In this document: in pieces, positions 7,260-16,258 of the stretch | Position numbering within the stretch: the stretch's first letter is position 1 | Layout: each line of letters begins with the position of its first letter | Assembly (NCBI RefSeq): GCF_900112815.1 | Contig: NZ_FOND01000015.1 | Coordinates: forward strand, 80,191-144,190 | DNA: 64,000 bases | Direction of reading: 5' to 3' | DNA from: Blastococcus tunisiensis | GTDB taxonomy: Bacteria; Actinomycetota; Actinomycetes; Mycobacteriales; Geodermatophilaceae | Made by a program: the position numbers and the translations under genes | Notes under the pieces: model-generated | Databases searched by the model: none | The model's input: only the letters and a program-made list of their open reading frames with translations | What the model was told of the DNA's origin: nothing

Positions 7260-8081
7260 TCAGGGCGGGGGTTCGGTCGCGTCGACGGCGGGGTCGAGGC
7301 CGGGCTCGTCGGCGAGCAGCCCGCGGACGACGGGCTCGATCCGGTCGGCGAGGTAGGCGTGCCCGGCGTCGGTCGGGCTGATGGCGTCCGCGGCGATCAG
7401 CCCGGTCTCGTCGAAGAACCAGCCCTCGGTGAGCGGGTCGAGGAACGTCGCGCCGGCGGCGGTGGCGGCCGCCTGGACGGCGTCGCGGACCGGCACGAGC
7501 TCCGCCGGTACGGCCGCGTCGGTCCACGCCGGCCCGATCACCAGCAGCACGGTGCCGGGGGCGGCCGCCCGGATCGTCTCGTAGGTCTGCGTGGCTGCGG
7601 CGGTGATCGCGGCCGGCGGGACCTGGTAGTCGTTGCGGCTGCCGAAGACGATCGTCACGTCCGCTTCCGGTTCCGGGGCGCCCGCCGCGAGGGTCGGGAA
7701 GGTGTCGCCGGTGGTGGCCGCCTCGGCGACGTAGCCGGCGCCGGCGACGGCGTGCGGAACCGTGGCCTCGGCGCCGATCCGCTCGCTGACCAGCGCCGGC
7801 CAGCCGGCCGGCCCGAGCCCGCCCTGCTCGGTGCCCGACACGTACCAGTCGCCGTAGACGGCCAGCACCGGGGCGCGGGCATCCGGCTCGGGAGGAGCCG
7901 GGGCGGCCGCGTCGTCCGGCGGGTCGAAGACCGGTGGGGTGCGGGTGCTCGCGTACCAGGCGGAGATGCCGACGGCGATCGCCGTCACCAGCAGGACGGC
8001 GAGGATCACCAGGCCCTCGGTGCGGCTGGGGAGCGGCAGGCGGGCGAAGAAGCCCGGCCGGTCCCTCGCCACGAGCGGCAC
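7260..8081 (-). CDS. SGNH-hydrolase-like membrane-anchored protein lacking the nucleophile serine
   Basis: A 273-residue protein from GTG 8081. A short basic N-terminus precedes one membrane helix (LVILAVLLVTAIAVGISAWY), then a Pro/Ala linker, then an SGNH/GDSL-fold domain. Later blocks are present: FGSRNDY, and SPTDAGHAYLADRI with the usual Asp and His near residues 243-246. The block I motif, normally GDS, reads GDWYVSG: residue 79 is Trp (TGG at 7847-7845), where one base change would restore Ser (TCG). The protein may have lost esterase activity, or the base may be wrong. Extracytoplasmic location is expected. Confidence 0.75.
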   Translation of the reverse strand: MPLVARDRPGFFARLPLPSRTEGLVILAVLLVTAIAVGISAWYASTRTPPVFDPPDDAAAPAPPEPDARAPVLAVYGDWYVSGTEQGGLGPAGWPALVSERIGAEATVPHAVAGAGYVAEAATTGDTFPTLAAGAPEPEADVTIVFGSRNDYQVPPAAITAAATQTYETIRAAAPGTVLLVIGPAWTDAAVPAELVPVRDAVQAAATAAGATFLDPLTEGWFFDETGLIAADAISPTDAGHAYLADRIEPVVRGLLADEPGLDPAVDATEPPP

Positions 8082-8173
8082 GGTACCGCCCGGTTCAGCT
8101 GCTCGCCGGACGATCCGGCCGACCGTGTCCGGCGCCCTACTCAGCGAGCCCGGACGCTGACAAGATCACCGGC

Positions 8174-8386
8174 ATGGAGGTGCGGCAGCGGCGAGCGGAG
8201 AAGGTCGGGGCCAGTGCGGAGCCGTGCGGCGTCTGCGGCGGGAGCAACGTGGTCGCGATGCGGTCGCGCGCCGTCCGCCGGGGCGCGGACTGGCTGAACC
8301 CGGTGTTCGACCCGGCCCCGCGCACGCACGACCTGTGCCGCGACTGCGGCGCCAAGCACCGCACCGAGAACGGCCTGCGGGTCTGA
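8174..8386 (+). CDS. Small CxxC/CxxC zinc-ribbon-like protein
   Basis: A 70-residue basic protein from ATG 8174. Two cysteine pairs, CGVC near residue 18 and CRDC near residue 56, are spaced as in small zinc ribbons, joined by an Arg-rich segment. No named family. It sits 63 bases before the fdhA start on the same strand, so co-transcription is possible, but no functional link is established. Confidence 0.6.
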   Translation: MEVRQRRAEKVGASAEPCGVCGGSNVVAMRSRAVRRGADWLNPVFDPAPRTHDLCRDCGAKHRTENGLRV

Positions 8387-8449
8387 CTGCGCGAACACGC
8401 GCACAACCCCGTCGTGCCGCAGACGGTTTCGGATGGCAGAGTTCCGGGA

Positions 8450-11400
8450 GTGAAGACCTGGCTCGACGCGTGGCCGGTGTACCGGCAACTGACCGGTACC
8501 GATCCCCTGGGTCGCGGCAAGGCCGCGCGCAGCAAGGCGACCGATGCCACGGTCTCCCGCACCGCCACGGCCGACAAGGTCGTGAAGAGCGTCTGCCCGT
8601 ACTGCGCGGTCGGCTGCGCGCAGAACGTCTACGTGAAGGACGAGGCGATCGTCCAGATCGAGGGCGACCCGGACTCCCCGATCAACCGCGGCCGGCTGTG
8701 CCCCAAGGGCAGCGCGAGCAAGCAGCTGGTCACGAGCCCGAGCCGGGTCACCACGGTCAAGTACCGCCGTCCGTACGCCACGGACTGGGAGGACCTCGAC
8801 CTCGACACCGCGATGGAGATGATCGCCGACCGCGTCCTGGAGGCCCGCAACAAGGGCTGGCAGGACGAGGACGGCGGCGAGCGGGTCAACCGCACCATGG
8901 GGATAGCGAGCCTCGGAGGGGCGACCCTCGACAACGAGGAGAACTACCTCATGAAGAAGCTCTACAGCGCCCTGGGCGCGATCCAGATCGAGAACCAGGC
9001 CCGGATATAGCACTCCGCGACGGTGCCCGGTCTGGGTGCCTCGTTCGGCCGTGGTGGCGCAACCAACTTCCTGGAAGACCTGGCGAACTCCGACTGCATC
9101 GTCATCGAGGGTTCGAACATGGCCGAGTGCCACCCGGTGGGCTTCCAGTGGGTGACGGAGGCCAAGGCGCGCGGCGCCAAGGTCATCCACATCGACCCGC
9201 GGTTCACCCGCACCAGCGCGATCGCCGACCTGCACGTGCCGCTGCGCATCGGCACCGACATCGCCTTCCTCGGCGGGCTGATCCGCTACGTGCTCGACAA
9301 CGAGCTGTACTTCGCGGACTACGTCACCGCCTACACGAACGCCGCCGCCCTGGTCGGTGAGGAGTTCGTCGACGCCGAGGACCTCGACGGCCTGTTCTCC
9401 GGGTTCGACCCGGCGAACAACGTGTACGACGAGACGAGCTGGCAGTACGAGTTCGAGGAGGCGCCGGAGTCCGGCGCCGACGACCCGGCCGAGGCCGCCG
9501 AGCAGGAGCGCAGCGAGCAGGACCCGGCCGTGAAGAAGTCCGACCGCGCCCAGGCGGCCGGCAGCGGCGGCCCGCCGATCCCGGCCAAGCCCAAGCGGGA
9601 CGAGACGCTGCAGCACCCGCGGTCGGTGTTCCAGATCCTCAAGCGGCACTTCGACCGCTACACCCCGGAGATGGTGTCGGAGGTCTGCGGCATCGAGCCG
9701 GAGGTCTTCGAGCAGGTCGCTGCGTGGGTGACCAGCAACAGCGGCCGCGACCGGACGACGGCGTGGGTGTACTCGGTGGGCTGGACGCAGCACAGCGTCG
9801 GCGCGCAGTACATCCGCACCTGCTCGATCCTGCAGACGCTGCTGGGCAACATCGGCCGCCCCGGTGGCGGCATCCTCGCCCTGCGCGGGCACGCCAGCAT
9901 CCAGGGCTCCACCGACGTCCCGACGCTGTTCAACCTGCTGCCCGGCTACCTGCCGATGCCGCACGCCCACCAGCACCACGACCTCGAGGAGTACGTCGCC
10001 GACGCGGCCGGCAAGGCCGGCTTCTGGGGCAACAAGCCCGCCTACATGACCAGCCTGCTCAAGGCCTGGTGGGGCGAGGCGGCGACGGCGGAGAACGACT
10101 ACGCCTTCGACTACCTGCCGCGGATCAACGGCGACCACAGCTCCTACCGGACGATCACCGACATGATCAAGGGGAAGGTGTCGGGCTACTTCCTGGTCGG
10201 CGAGAACCCCACGGTCGGGCACCCGAACAGCCGGATGAACCGCTTCGGGCTGGCCAACCTCGACTGGCTGGTCGTCCGCGACCTGCAGATGATCGAGTCG
10301 GCGACCTTCTGGAAGGAGGGCCCGGAGATCGAGACGGGGGAGATGTCCCCCGAGACGATCGGCACCGAGGTCTTCTTCGTCCCGGCGGCCACGCACGTGG
10401 AGAAGGAAGGCACGTTCACCCAGACCCAGCGGGTGCTGCAGTGGCGGCACAAGGCCGTCGAGCCGCCGAACGACGCCCGCAGCGACCTGTGGTTCTTCTT
10501 CCACCTGGGCCGGATCCTGCGCGACCGGCTGAAGGACTCGACCGATCCCCGCGACCGGCCGCTGCTCGACCTCACCTGGGACTACCCGGTCGAGGGCGAG
10601 ACGGCCGACCCCAGCGCCGACGCCGTGCTGCGCGAGATCAACGGCTTCGGCCCCGACGGCGAGCTGCTGAACAGCTACATGCAGATGAGGGACGACGGCT
10701 CGACGTCCGGCGGCTGCTGGATCTACACCGGCGTCTACGCCGACGGGGTCAACCAGGCCGCCCGCCGGAAGCCGGCCAAGGAGCAGGGCGCCGTCGCCTC
10801 GGAGTGGGGCTGGGCCTGGCCGCTCAACCGCCGGATGCTTTACAACCGCGCCTCGGCCGACCCCGACGGCAAGCCGTGGAGCGAGCGCAAGAAGTACGTC
10901 TGGTGGGACGAGGACGCCGGCGAGTGGACCGGCCTGGACGTCCCCGACTTCGAGAAGACCAAGCGGCCGGACTACGTGCCCCCGGACGGCGCCAGGGCGC
11001 AGGACGCCCTCGCCGGCAACGACCCGTTCGTCATGCAGGGCGACGGTAAGGCGTGGCTGTTCGCGCCGGCCGGCGTCGTCGACGGGCCGCTGCCCACGCA
11101 CTACGAGCCGGCCGAGTCCGTCGTCGAGAACGGCCTGTACAAGCAGCAGGCCAACCCGACGCTGGAGATCATCGAGGGCCCGTGGAACCGGGCCAACCCG
11201 AGCCGCAGCGACGTCTTCCCGTTCGCCGTCACCACCTACCGGCTGACCGAGCACCACACCGCCGGCGGGATGAGCCGCACGCTGCCCTACCTGGCCGAGC
11301 TCCAGCCGGAGTTCTTCGTGGAGGTCAGCCCGGAGCTCGCGGAGCTGCGCGGCCTGACGCACAACGACTACGCCACGCTGGTCAGCGCGCGGACGGCGGT

Positions 11401-11740
11401 CGAGGCGAAGGTGCTGGTCACCGAGCGGGTGCGGCCGATCAGGCTGCGCGACGGCACCGTCGTCCACCAGATCGGCATGCCGTACCACTGGTCCTACACC
11501 GGCATCTCCACCGGCGACGCCGCCAACGACCTGCTGGGCATCGTGATGGACCCCAACACCCACATCCAGGAGTCGAAGGTGTCCACCTGCGACATCCGGC
11601 CGGGCCGGCGCCCCCGCGGGCCGGAGCTGCTGGAGTTCGTGGAGGCCTACCGACGGCGGGCCGGGGTGGACTCGGGCCGGGTCGGGGTGAACGGCCGCGA
11701 TCCCGTGGACGTCGCCGCGGGCGAAGGGTCCGCGCTGTGA
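8450..11740 (+). CDS. fdhA: Formate dehydrogenase alpha subunit with selenocysteine encoded by TAG
   Basis: One 1096-residue reading frame interrupted only by TAG at 9008-9010 (residue 187). A naive reading splits it into 8414-9010 and 9023-11740. Chosen start is GTG 8450 (VKTWLDAWPVYRQL), matching the N-terminus I recall for actinobacterial relatives; GTG 8414 is the alternative. The N-terminus holds a [4Fe-4S] motif (Cys 49, 52, 56, 84) followed by the bis-MGD molybdopterin fold. Residues flanking the TAG, ENQARI-U-HSATV and then FGRGGATN, align exactly with the selenocysteine site of E. coli-type formate dehydrogenases, with the catalytic His next. Downstream, AECHPVGFQW and the C-terminal molybdopterin dinucleotide-binding domain are intact. 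It oxidises formate to CO2, passing electrons to FdhB. The frame after TAG has no further stop for 910 codons, so it is not a decayed gene. Confidence 0.92.
9008..9010 (+). other. In-frame TAG selenocysteine codon of fdhA
   Basis: TAG stands where other formate dehydrogenases have UGA (Sec) or a Cys codon: preceding residues ENQARI, following residue His. A hairpin with the bacterial SECIS apical loop begins downstream at the standard distance. TAG ends other genes in this window (for example at 6019, 39375 and 63564), so it has two meanings here, depending on the hairpin. Confidence 0.9.
9018..9043 (+). promoter_or_regulatory. Bacterial SECIS element within fdhA
   Basis: RNA hairpin: 7-bp stem 9022-9028 with 9034-9040 (five Watson-Crick and two G-U pairs), apical loop GGUCU at 9029-9033, a bulged C at 9021 and a further 3-bp helix 9018-9020 with 9041-9043. 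The loop motif GGUCU is that of the E. coli fdhF SECIS. There are 18 bases between the recoded codon and the loop, the same count I obtain for E. coli fdhF. It should bind SelB carrying Sec-tRNA. Confidence 0.85.
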
Positions 11741-11750
11741 CCGCGGCTGG

Positions 11751-11767
11751 GATCAGGTTCCCTGATC
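11751..11767 (+). promoter_or_regulatory. Perfect 7-3-7 inverted repeat between fdhA and fdhB
   Basis: GATCAGG-TTC-CCTGATC is a perfect inverted repeat starting 11 bases after the fdhA stop. In RNA it is a stable small hairpin with a three-base loop. It could be an mRNA-stabilising or attenuating structure, or a protein site. There is no T-tract. Confidence 0.5.
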
Positions 11768-11773
11768 GTGGCG

Positions 11774-11807
11774 CGTCCTCCCTCATGGTGGGCGGTGGGG
11801 GAGGACG
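11774..11807 (+). promoter_or_regulatory. Second hairpin in the fdhA-fdhB spacer
   Basis: CGTCCTCCC (11774-11782) pairs perfectly with GGGAGGACG (11799-11807) over a 16-base loop. A further GGGAGGACG copy lies slightly downstream, so alternative pairing is possible. The structure precedes the fdhB ribosome binding site by about 30 bases and could tune subunit ratio. Confidence 0.5.
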
Positions 11808-11852
11808 ACTCCCGGTGAGGGAGGACGGCGACATGAGGGTGAAGGACGCGGC

Positions 11853-12923
11853 ATGACCTCGATCAGCTCGGCGAGCCCGGGGCTCAGCCAGAACGATCCG
11901 AAGAACCGGCTGTTCGGGCCGCTGCCCGACGTGTCGGCCGAGGCCGGCTACGTCGAGGAGCACCCCAAGCGGGTCGGCTTCTTCACCGACACCTCGGTCT
12001 GCATCGGCTGCAAGGCCTGCGAGGTGGCCTGCAAGGAGTGGAACACCCTCCCGATGGACGACGCGGACGGCAAGCGCGACGCCATCGGGATGTCGGGGAT
12101 GTCCTACGACAACACCGGCATGCTCGGCGCCAACTCGTGGCGGCACGTGGCCTTCATCGAGCAGACCCGCGTGGTCGACCTGCCGATGCCGGCCGTCGGC
12201 CTGCCCGGGGCGAAGAACCGGCCGGACGTGCCGCAGCTGGGAGCACCGGACACCGGGGACGTCGACACCACCGCCAAGGCGCAGGCCAGCGTGCTCAACG
12301 CCGAGGCGCTCGCCGAGTTCGACCCGCAGACCGGCCAGACGGGGGCGGACAAGCAGATCCGCTGGCTGATGAGCTCCGACGTCTGCAAGCACTGCACGCA
12401 CGCCGGCTGCCTCGACGTCTGCCCGACCGGGGCGCTGTTCCGCACCGAGTTCGGCACCGTCGTCGTCCAGCAGGACATCTGCAACGGCTGCGGCTACTGC
12501 GTGCCGTCCTGCCCGTACGGGGTGATCGACCAGCGCAAGGACGACGGCCGGGTCTTCAAGTGCACGATGTGCTACGACCGGCTCACCGACGGGCTGCAGC
12601 CGGCGTGCGCCACGGCGTGCCCGACGCAGTCCATCCAGTTCGGCGACCTCGACGAGCTGCAGGCCCGGGCCGACGCCCGGCTGGCCACGCTGCAGGAGCA
12701 GGGCGTGGAGACGGCGCGACTGTACGGGCGGGACGAGGACGACGGCGTCGGGGGAGCGGGCGCGTTCTTCCTGCTGCTCGACGAGCCTGAGGTGTACGGG
12801 CTGCCGCCGGACCCGGTCGTCACCACCCGGGACCTGCCGGCCATGTGGAAGGCGGCCGCCACCGGCGCGGCGATGATGGTGGGGGTCGCGCTGTCGGCGG
12901 TCCTCGGCTCGCGGAGGCGCTGA
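11853..12923 (+). CDS. fdhB: Formate dehydrogenase iron-sulfur (beta) subunit
   Basis: A 356-residue protein from ATG 11853, with GAAGGA upstream. It is a poly-[4Fe-4S] ferredoxin: the first cluster motif is CIGCKACEVACK (Cys 50, 53, 56, 60). Further motifs CKHCTHAGCLDVCPTG, CNGCGYCVPSCPYG and CTMCYDRL...CATACPTQ provide four clusters in all, as in FdnH/FdoH-type subunits. A C-terminal hydrophobic segment (TGAAMMVGVALSAVLG) could anchor it to the membrane. It passes electrons from FdhA to the membrane subunit. The stop is one base from the next start, so the genes are in one operon. Confidence 0.93.
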   Translation: MTSISSASPGLSQNDPKNRLFGPLPDVSAEAGYVEEHPKRVGFFTDTSVCIGCKACEVACKEWNTLPMDDADGKRDAIGMSGMSYDNTGMLGANSWRHVAFIEQTRVVDLPMPAVGLPGAKNRPDVPQLGAPDTGDVDTTAKAQASVLNAEALAEFDPQTGQTGADKQIRWLMSSDVCKHCTHAGCLDVCPTGALFRTEFGTVVVQQDICNGCGYCVPSCPYGVIDQRKDDGRVFKCTMCYDRLTDGLQPACATACPTQSIQFGDLDELQARADARLATLQEQGVETARLYGRDEDDGVGGAGAFFLLLDEPEVYGLPPDPVVTTRDLPAMWKAAATGAAMMVGVALSAVLGSRRR

Positions 12924-12924
12924 C

Positions 12925-13965
12925 ATGACGCAGGGAATCACCACGCCCGGCGCCGGCTGGCGGCGCGCGGACGGGCCGCCGGCGCAGAAGAGCCAGAAGC
13001 GGCGCCGCAAGGGCGGACGACGCGGGCGCAACGCCGAGATCGCGATGGTCGACGAGGCCGAGTTCACCTCCTACTACGGCCGGCCGATCATCAAGCCGCC
13101 GGTGTGGAAGACCCCGGACGTGCCGCTGTACCTGTTCCTCGGTGGAGCCGCGGGTTCGTCGGCGGTGCTGGGCGCGATGGCGGACCTGTCCGGGCGGCCG
13201 GCGCTGACCCGGGCGGCGCGGCTGGTGGCCGGTGGTGGGTCGATCGCCTCGGTGGGCTTCCTGATCCACGACCTGGGTCGGCCGGAGCGGTTCCTGCACA
13301 TGCTGCGGGTGTTCAAGCCGACGTCGCCGTTGTCGGTGGGCACCTACATCCTGTCGCCGTTCAGTGCGGCGGCCGGGGCGACGGCGGCGGTGGAGCTGCT
13401 GGGCTGGTTCCCGCGGCTGAAGCGGTTCGGCGGGATCGTGGGCGGGCTGTTCGGGGGGCCGATGGCCACCTACACGGCGGTGCTGCTGAGCAACACGGCG
13501 GTGCCGTCGTGGCACGAGTTCCACACCAAGCTGCCGTTCGTGTTCGCCGGTTCGGCGATGGCCGCCGGTGGGGGGCTGTGCATGGCCTTCACGCCGGTGG
13601 AGGAGGCGGGCCCGGCGCGGAAGATGGCCGTCGCCGGCGCTGCGCTCGAGCTCGCGGTGGTGCACCAGGTGGAGAACGACGAGAGCATCGTCTCCGAGCC
13701 GTACCACGAGGGGCGGGCCGGGAAGCTGATGCGGGCGGCGAGGACGTGCACCGCCGCGGGCGCCGGTCTCACCGTCGTGGCCGGGCGTACCCGGCTGGGG
13801 GCGGTTGCGTCAGGAACGCTCCTGGCGGCCGGCTCGCTGCTCACCCGCTTCGGCGTCTTCGACGCCGGCATGGCCAGCGCCCGCGACCCGAAGTACACCG
13901 TCGTCCCGCAGCGGGAGCGGCTCGCGGCCCGGGAGAACGGGCACGCGCCGTCGGTCAGCCGCTGA
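12925..13965 (+). CDS. nrfD: NrfD-like membrane subunit of formate dehydrogenase
   Basis: A 346-residue protein. A basic, polar N-terminus (KRRRKGGRRGR) is followed by the characteristic FTSYYGRPIIKPPVWK entry and about eight membrane helices. NrfD/PsrC family proteins carry electrons from an iron-sulfur subunit to the quinone pool without haem. HDLGRPERFLHMLRVFKPTSPLS is the conserved loop of the family. One spacer base separates it from fdhB. This replaces the cytochrome b gamma subunit of FdnI-type enzymes. Confidence 0.9.
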   Translation: MTQGITTPGAGWRRADGPPAQKSQKRRRKGGRRGRNAEIAMVDEAEFTSYYGRPIIKPPVWKTPDVPLYLFLGGAAGSSAVLGAMADLSGRPALTRAARLVAGGGSIASVGFLIHDLGRPERFLHMLRVFKPTSPLSVGTYILSPFSAAAGATAAVELLGWFPRLKRFGGIVGGLFGGPMATYTAVLLSNTAVPSWHEFHTKLPFVFAGSAMAAGGGLCMAFTPVEEAGPARKMAVAGAALELAVVHQVENDESIVSEPYHEGRAGKLMRAARTCTAAGAGLTVVAGRTRLGAVASGTLLAAGSLLTRFGVFDAGMASARDPKYTVVPQRERLAARENGHAPSVSR

Positions 13966-13980
13966 GGCACGGCCGGCCGA

Positions 13981-14397
13981 TCAGGTCCCCTCGATGATCT
14001 CGAGGCGGACCCCGAGACCGGTGTAGGTACCCAGGGCGCGGGCGTCGCGGGTGGCCAGCGGAACGTCACCCGCCCGCGCTGCGAGACCCACCAGGGCGTC
14101 GTAGACGGCGCCCCCGGCGATCCCCAGCGGAGCGAGCACGCGCGGTAGGCCGGTCGATTCCGCGGCCGGCACCTCGAGCACGGTGTCGAAGGTGGCCTCC
14201 AGCAGCCGGGCGGCATCGTCCCCTGCCACGCGGGCGTCCCCGGGGAGACGGGTGAGCACCGAGTACGTCTCGGCCAGGGAATGGGTCGTCAGGACCAGCG
14301 ACCGCCCGGCCGCGTGGCGCCGGACGGCGGTGTGTGCGGTGTGGGAGCGCAGCAGCAACGGAACGGCGGCGCTGGTGTCGAAGGCCAGTCGCGTCAC
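13981..14397 (-). CDS. vapC: VapC-family PIN-domain toxin
   Basis: A 138-residue protein starting at GTG 14397, overlapping the antitoxin stop by four bases. The PIN fold's acidic residues are visible: FDTSAAVPLL (first Asp), LAETYSVLTRLP (Glu), YDALVGLAARAGDVPLATRDARA (last acidic positions). VapC toxins are Mg2+-dependent RNases acting on tRNA or rRNA. It is convergent with the formate dehydrogenase operon, separated by 15 bases. Confidence 0.88.
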   Translation of the reverse strand: MTRLAFDTSAAVPLLLRSHTAHTAVRRHAAGRSLVLTTHSLAETYSVLTRLPGDARVAGDDAARLLEATFDTVLEVPAAESTGLPRVLAPLGIAGGAVYDALVGLAARAGDVPLATRDARALGTYTGLGVRLEIIEGT

Positions 14398-14654
14398 CGG
14401 CGGCCGGAGTCCAGGAGCCCGAACACGTCGTCGTCGGTGACCGCGGTGGACGAGTCGGCCACCAGCGCACCGTCGACCTCGACGAGCCGCGCCGTACGCC
14501 CGGCCGGGATCAGCTGCAGGCCTGCTCCGTATCGGCTGACGTCGAGGGTCGAGCCGGGCGTGAGCCCCAGAGCGTCCCGCAGGGCCTTCGGCACGACGAT
14601 CCTGCCGAGGCTGTCGATCGTGGTCCGCACTGGTGGAACGCTACCAGTGAACAT
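14394..14654 (-). CDS. vapB: AbrB/MazE-type antitoxin of the VapC pair
   Basis: An 86-residue protein from ATG 14654. The N-terminus VRTTIDSLGRIVVPKALRDALGLTPGSTLDV is a SpoVT/AbrB swapped-hairpin DNA-binding domain. The C-terminal DDDVFGLLDSGRR probably covers the toxin active site. A downstream GTG (VRTTID) is an alternative start. It should repress the pair and neutralise VapC. Confidence 0.87.
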   Translation of the reverse strand: MFTGSVPPVRTTIDSLGRIVVPKALRDALGLTPGSTLDVSRYGAGLQLIPAGRTARLVEVDGALVADSSTAVTDDDVFGLLDSGRR

Positions 14655-14881
14655 CCATCACGGTGTCCTCCCGCCAACGGGACGCTGCGGGCGGGGAAGC
14701 TCCGGCTGTCTGCGCCTCGGTTCACCCGCTCGCGCCGGCCGGTCGGCTGCGGGTGCGTCTCCGGTCCCGGTGCGCGAGGCCGTTGACGGCGTTCCGGAAG
14801 TCCGTTACCCCTCCACCTGAGGCTCCGGCCCGGCGCACTCCTCGCGCGGCGAGGTGAGCCGGCACGGGCTCGAAGGGGAGG

Positions 14882-15982
14882 ATGCTCGTGGCGCCACAGA
14901 CCGTGCTCATCACCGGCGGGGCCGGCTTCATCGGATCCCGGCTGGCGTCCCGGCTGGTCGGCGAGGGGCACGAGGTCGTCATCGCCGACGTCCTGCACCC
15001 CCAGGTGCACGACGGCCGCGGATGGCCGGCCGACACCCCCGAGGCCGCGGTGCGGTACCCGGTGGACGTCACGAGCGCGAGCCAGTGCGACGCCCTGCTC
15101 CGGCTCTGCACCCCGGACGTCGTCGTCCATCTCGCCGCGGAGACGGGGACGGGCCAGTCGCTCACCCAGGCCAGCCGTCACGGCCGGGTCAACGTGGTCG
15201 GGACGACGGAGCTGCTCGACGCCCTCGCCCGTGCGGGGCACGTGCCGGAGCACGTCGTCCTCGCCTCCTCGCGGGCGGTCTACGGCGAGGGTCGGTGGTC
15301 GGCCTCGGACGGCAGCACGTACTACGCCGCTCCCCGTTCGGCGGCCCAGCTGGAGGCGGGGCAGTGGGACCCCCAACCGCCGACGGCGGGGCTGCGGGCC
15401 GTCGCGCCCCTGCCGCACGCCGCCGCCACCACCGAGCCCCGGCCGACCAACGTCTACGCCGCGACCAAGCTGGCCCAGGAACACATCCTCGGTGCCTGGA
15501 CCGTGGCCATGGGGTCGCGCTTCTCCGTGCTGCGGTTGCAGAACGTGTACGGGCCGGGTCAGTCGCTCTCGAACCCCTACACCGGGATCATGAGCCTCTT
15601 CGCGCGCAAGGCCCTCGCCCACGAGCAGATCGACGTGTACGAGGGCGGCCAGATCATCCGGGACCTGGTCTTCGTCGACGACGTGGTCGCCGCTCTGCAG
15701 AGCTGCCTGGGCCGCTCCGGTAGCGAGCCCTTGCTGGCCGACATCGGCTCGGGCCGCGCGGTGAGCCTGCAGGAGATGGCCGAGTTCCTGGCGCACGAGA
15801 CGGGAGCCCCGGAGCCCCTGACCTCCGGCCACTTCCGGGCCGGCGACGTCCGCGCGGCCTCGGCCGACATCTCGCACGCCGCCACCACGCTCGGTTACCG
15901 GCCGGCCGTGGAGCCGAAGGCCGGTCTGCGCCGGCTGCTGGAGTGGATCGCCGGCGATGCGCCCGGCGACCAGGGGCTCTGA
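14882..15982 (+). CDS. NAD-dependent sugar-nucleotide epimerase/dehydratase
   Basis: A 366-residue extended short-chain dehydrogenase. ATG 14882 lies behind GGGGAGG. The nucleotide-binding motif [11 protein letters not shown] is at residues ~11-21. SSRAVYGEG and YAATK (the catalytic Tyr-x-x-x-Lys) are present, and LQNVYGPGQSLSNPYTGI resembles dTDP-L-rhamnose or UDP-sugar 4-epimerases. A loop of about 60 residues around GRWSASDGSTYYAAPRSA is longer than in typical GalE. It probably supplies an activated sugar for the polysaccharide genes that follow. The substrate cannot be fixed from sequence. Confidence 0.85.
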   Translation: MLVAPQTVLITGGAGFIGSRLASRLVGEGHEVVIADVLHPQVHDGRGWPADTPEAAVRYPVDVTSASQCDALLRLCTPDVVVHLAAETGTGQSLTQASRHGRVNVVGTTELLDALARAGHVPEHVVLASSRAVYGEGRWSASDGSTYYAAPRSAAQLEAGQWDPQPPTAGLRAVAPLPHAAATTEPRPTNVYAATKLAQEHILGAWTVAMGSRFSVLRLQNVYGPGQSLSNPYTGIMSLFARKALAHEQIDVYEGGQIIRDLVFVDDVVAALQSCLGRSGSEPLLADIGSGRAVSLQEMAEFLAHETGAPEPLTSGHFRAGDVRAASADISHAATTLGYRPAVEPKAGLRRLLEWIAGDAPGDQGL

Positions 15983-16258
15983 CCACGAGGGATCGCGCGC
16001 CGGGAACTGCGGACCCGGGACCCGGTCGCCGGTGACGGCCCTTCCCGGCGCTTCCGAACGAGTGCGTTCCACTCCGCAGCAGGCGGGCGCGGTTACCGAT
16101 GGTGAGGGACGCCCGGGAAGTGGCGCACTTCTCAGAGGTGCGGGGCCAAGGTTGTTCCCCTTCGTCGTGTCCGACGAAACCCTCCGGTCCGGACGGGTGG
16201 ACCCGACCTCCCACGAGGATCGCTCAGCACCCGGCCGGAGGTACCCAGGAGGTACGAG

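Noticed and set aside
8450..9010. fdhA as a pseudogene caused by a nonsense mutation
   Set aside because: The stop falls exactly on the Sec codon, a SECIS element is conserved, the remaining frame shows no decay, and fdhB and nrfD are intact.
8141..11563. Very long antisense open frame opposite fdhA
   Set aside because: High-GC coding DNA often opens antisense frames. The translation is rich in Arg, Gly, Val and His with no domain, while the sense strand encodes a conserved enzyme.
9023..11740. A separate gene for the C-terminal part of formate dehydrogenase starting at GTG 9023
   Set aside because: It would begin inside the SECIS hairpin and lack the iron-sulfur motif and catalytic residue. 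The upstream frame is continuous with it across TAG, and the flanking residues match the Sec site.
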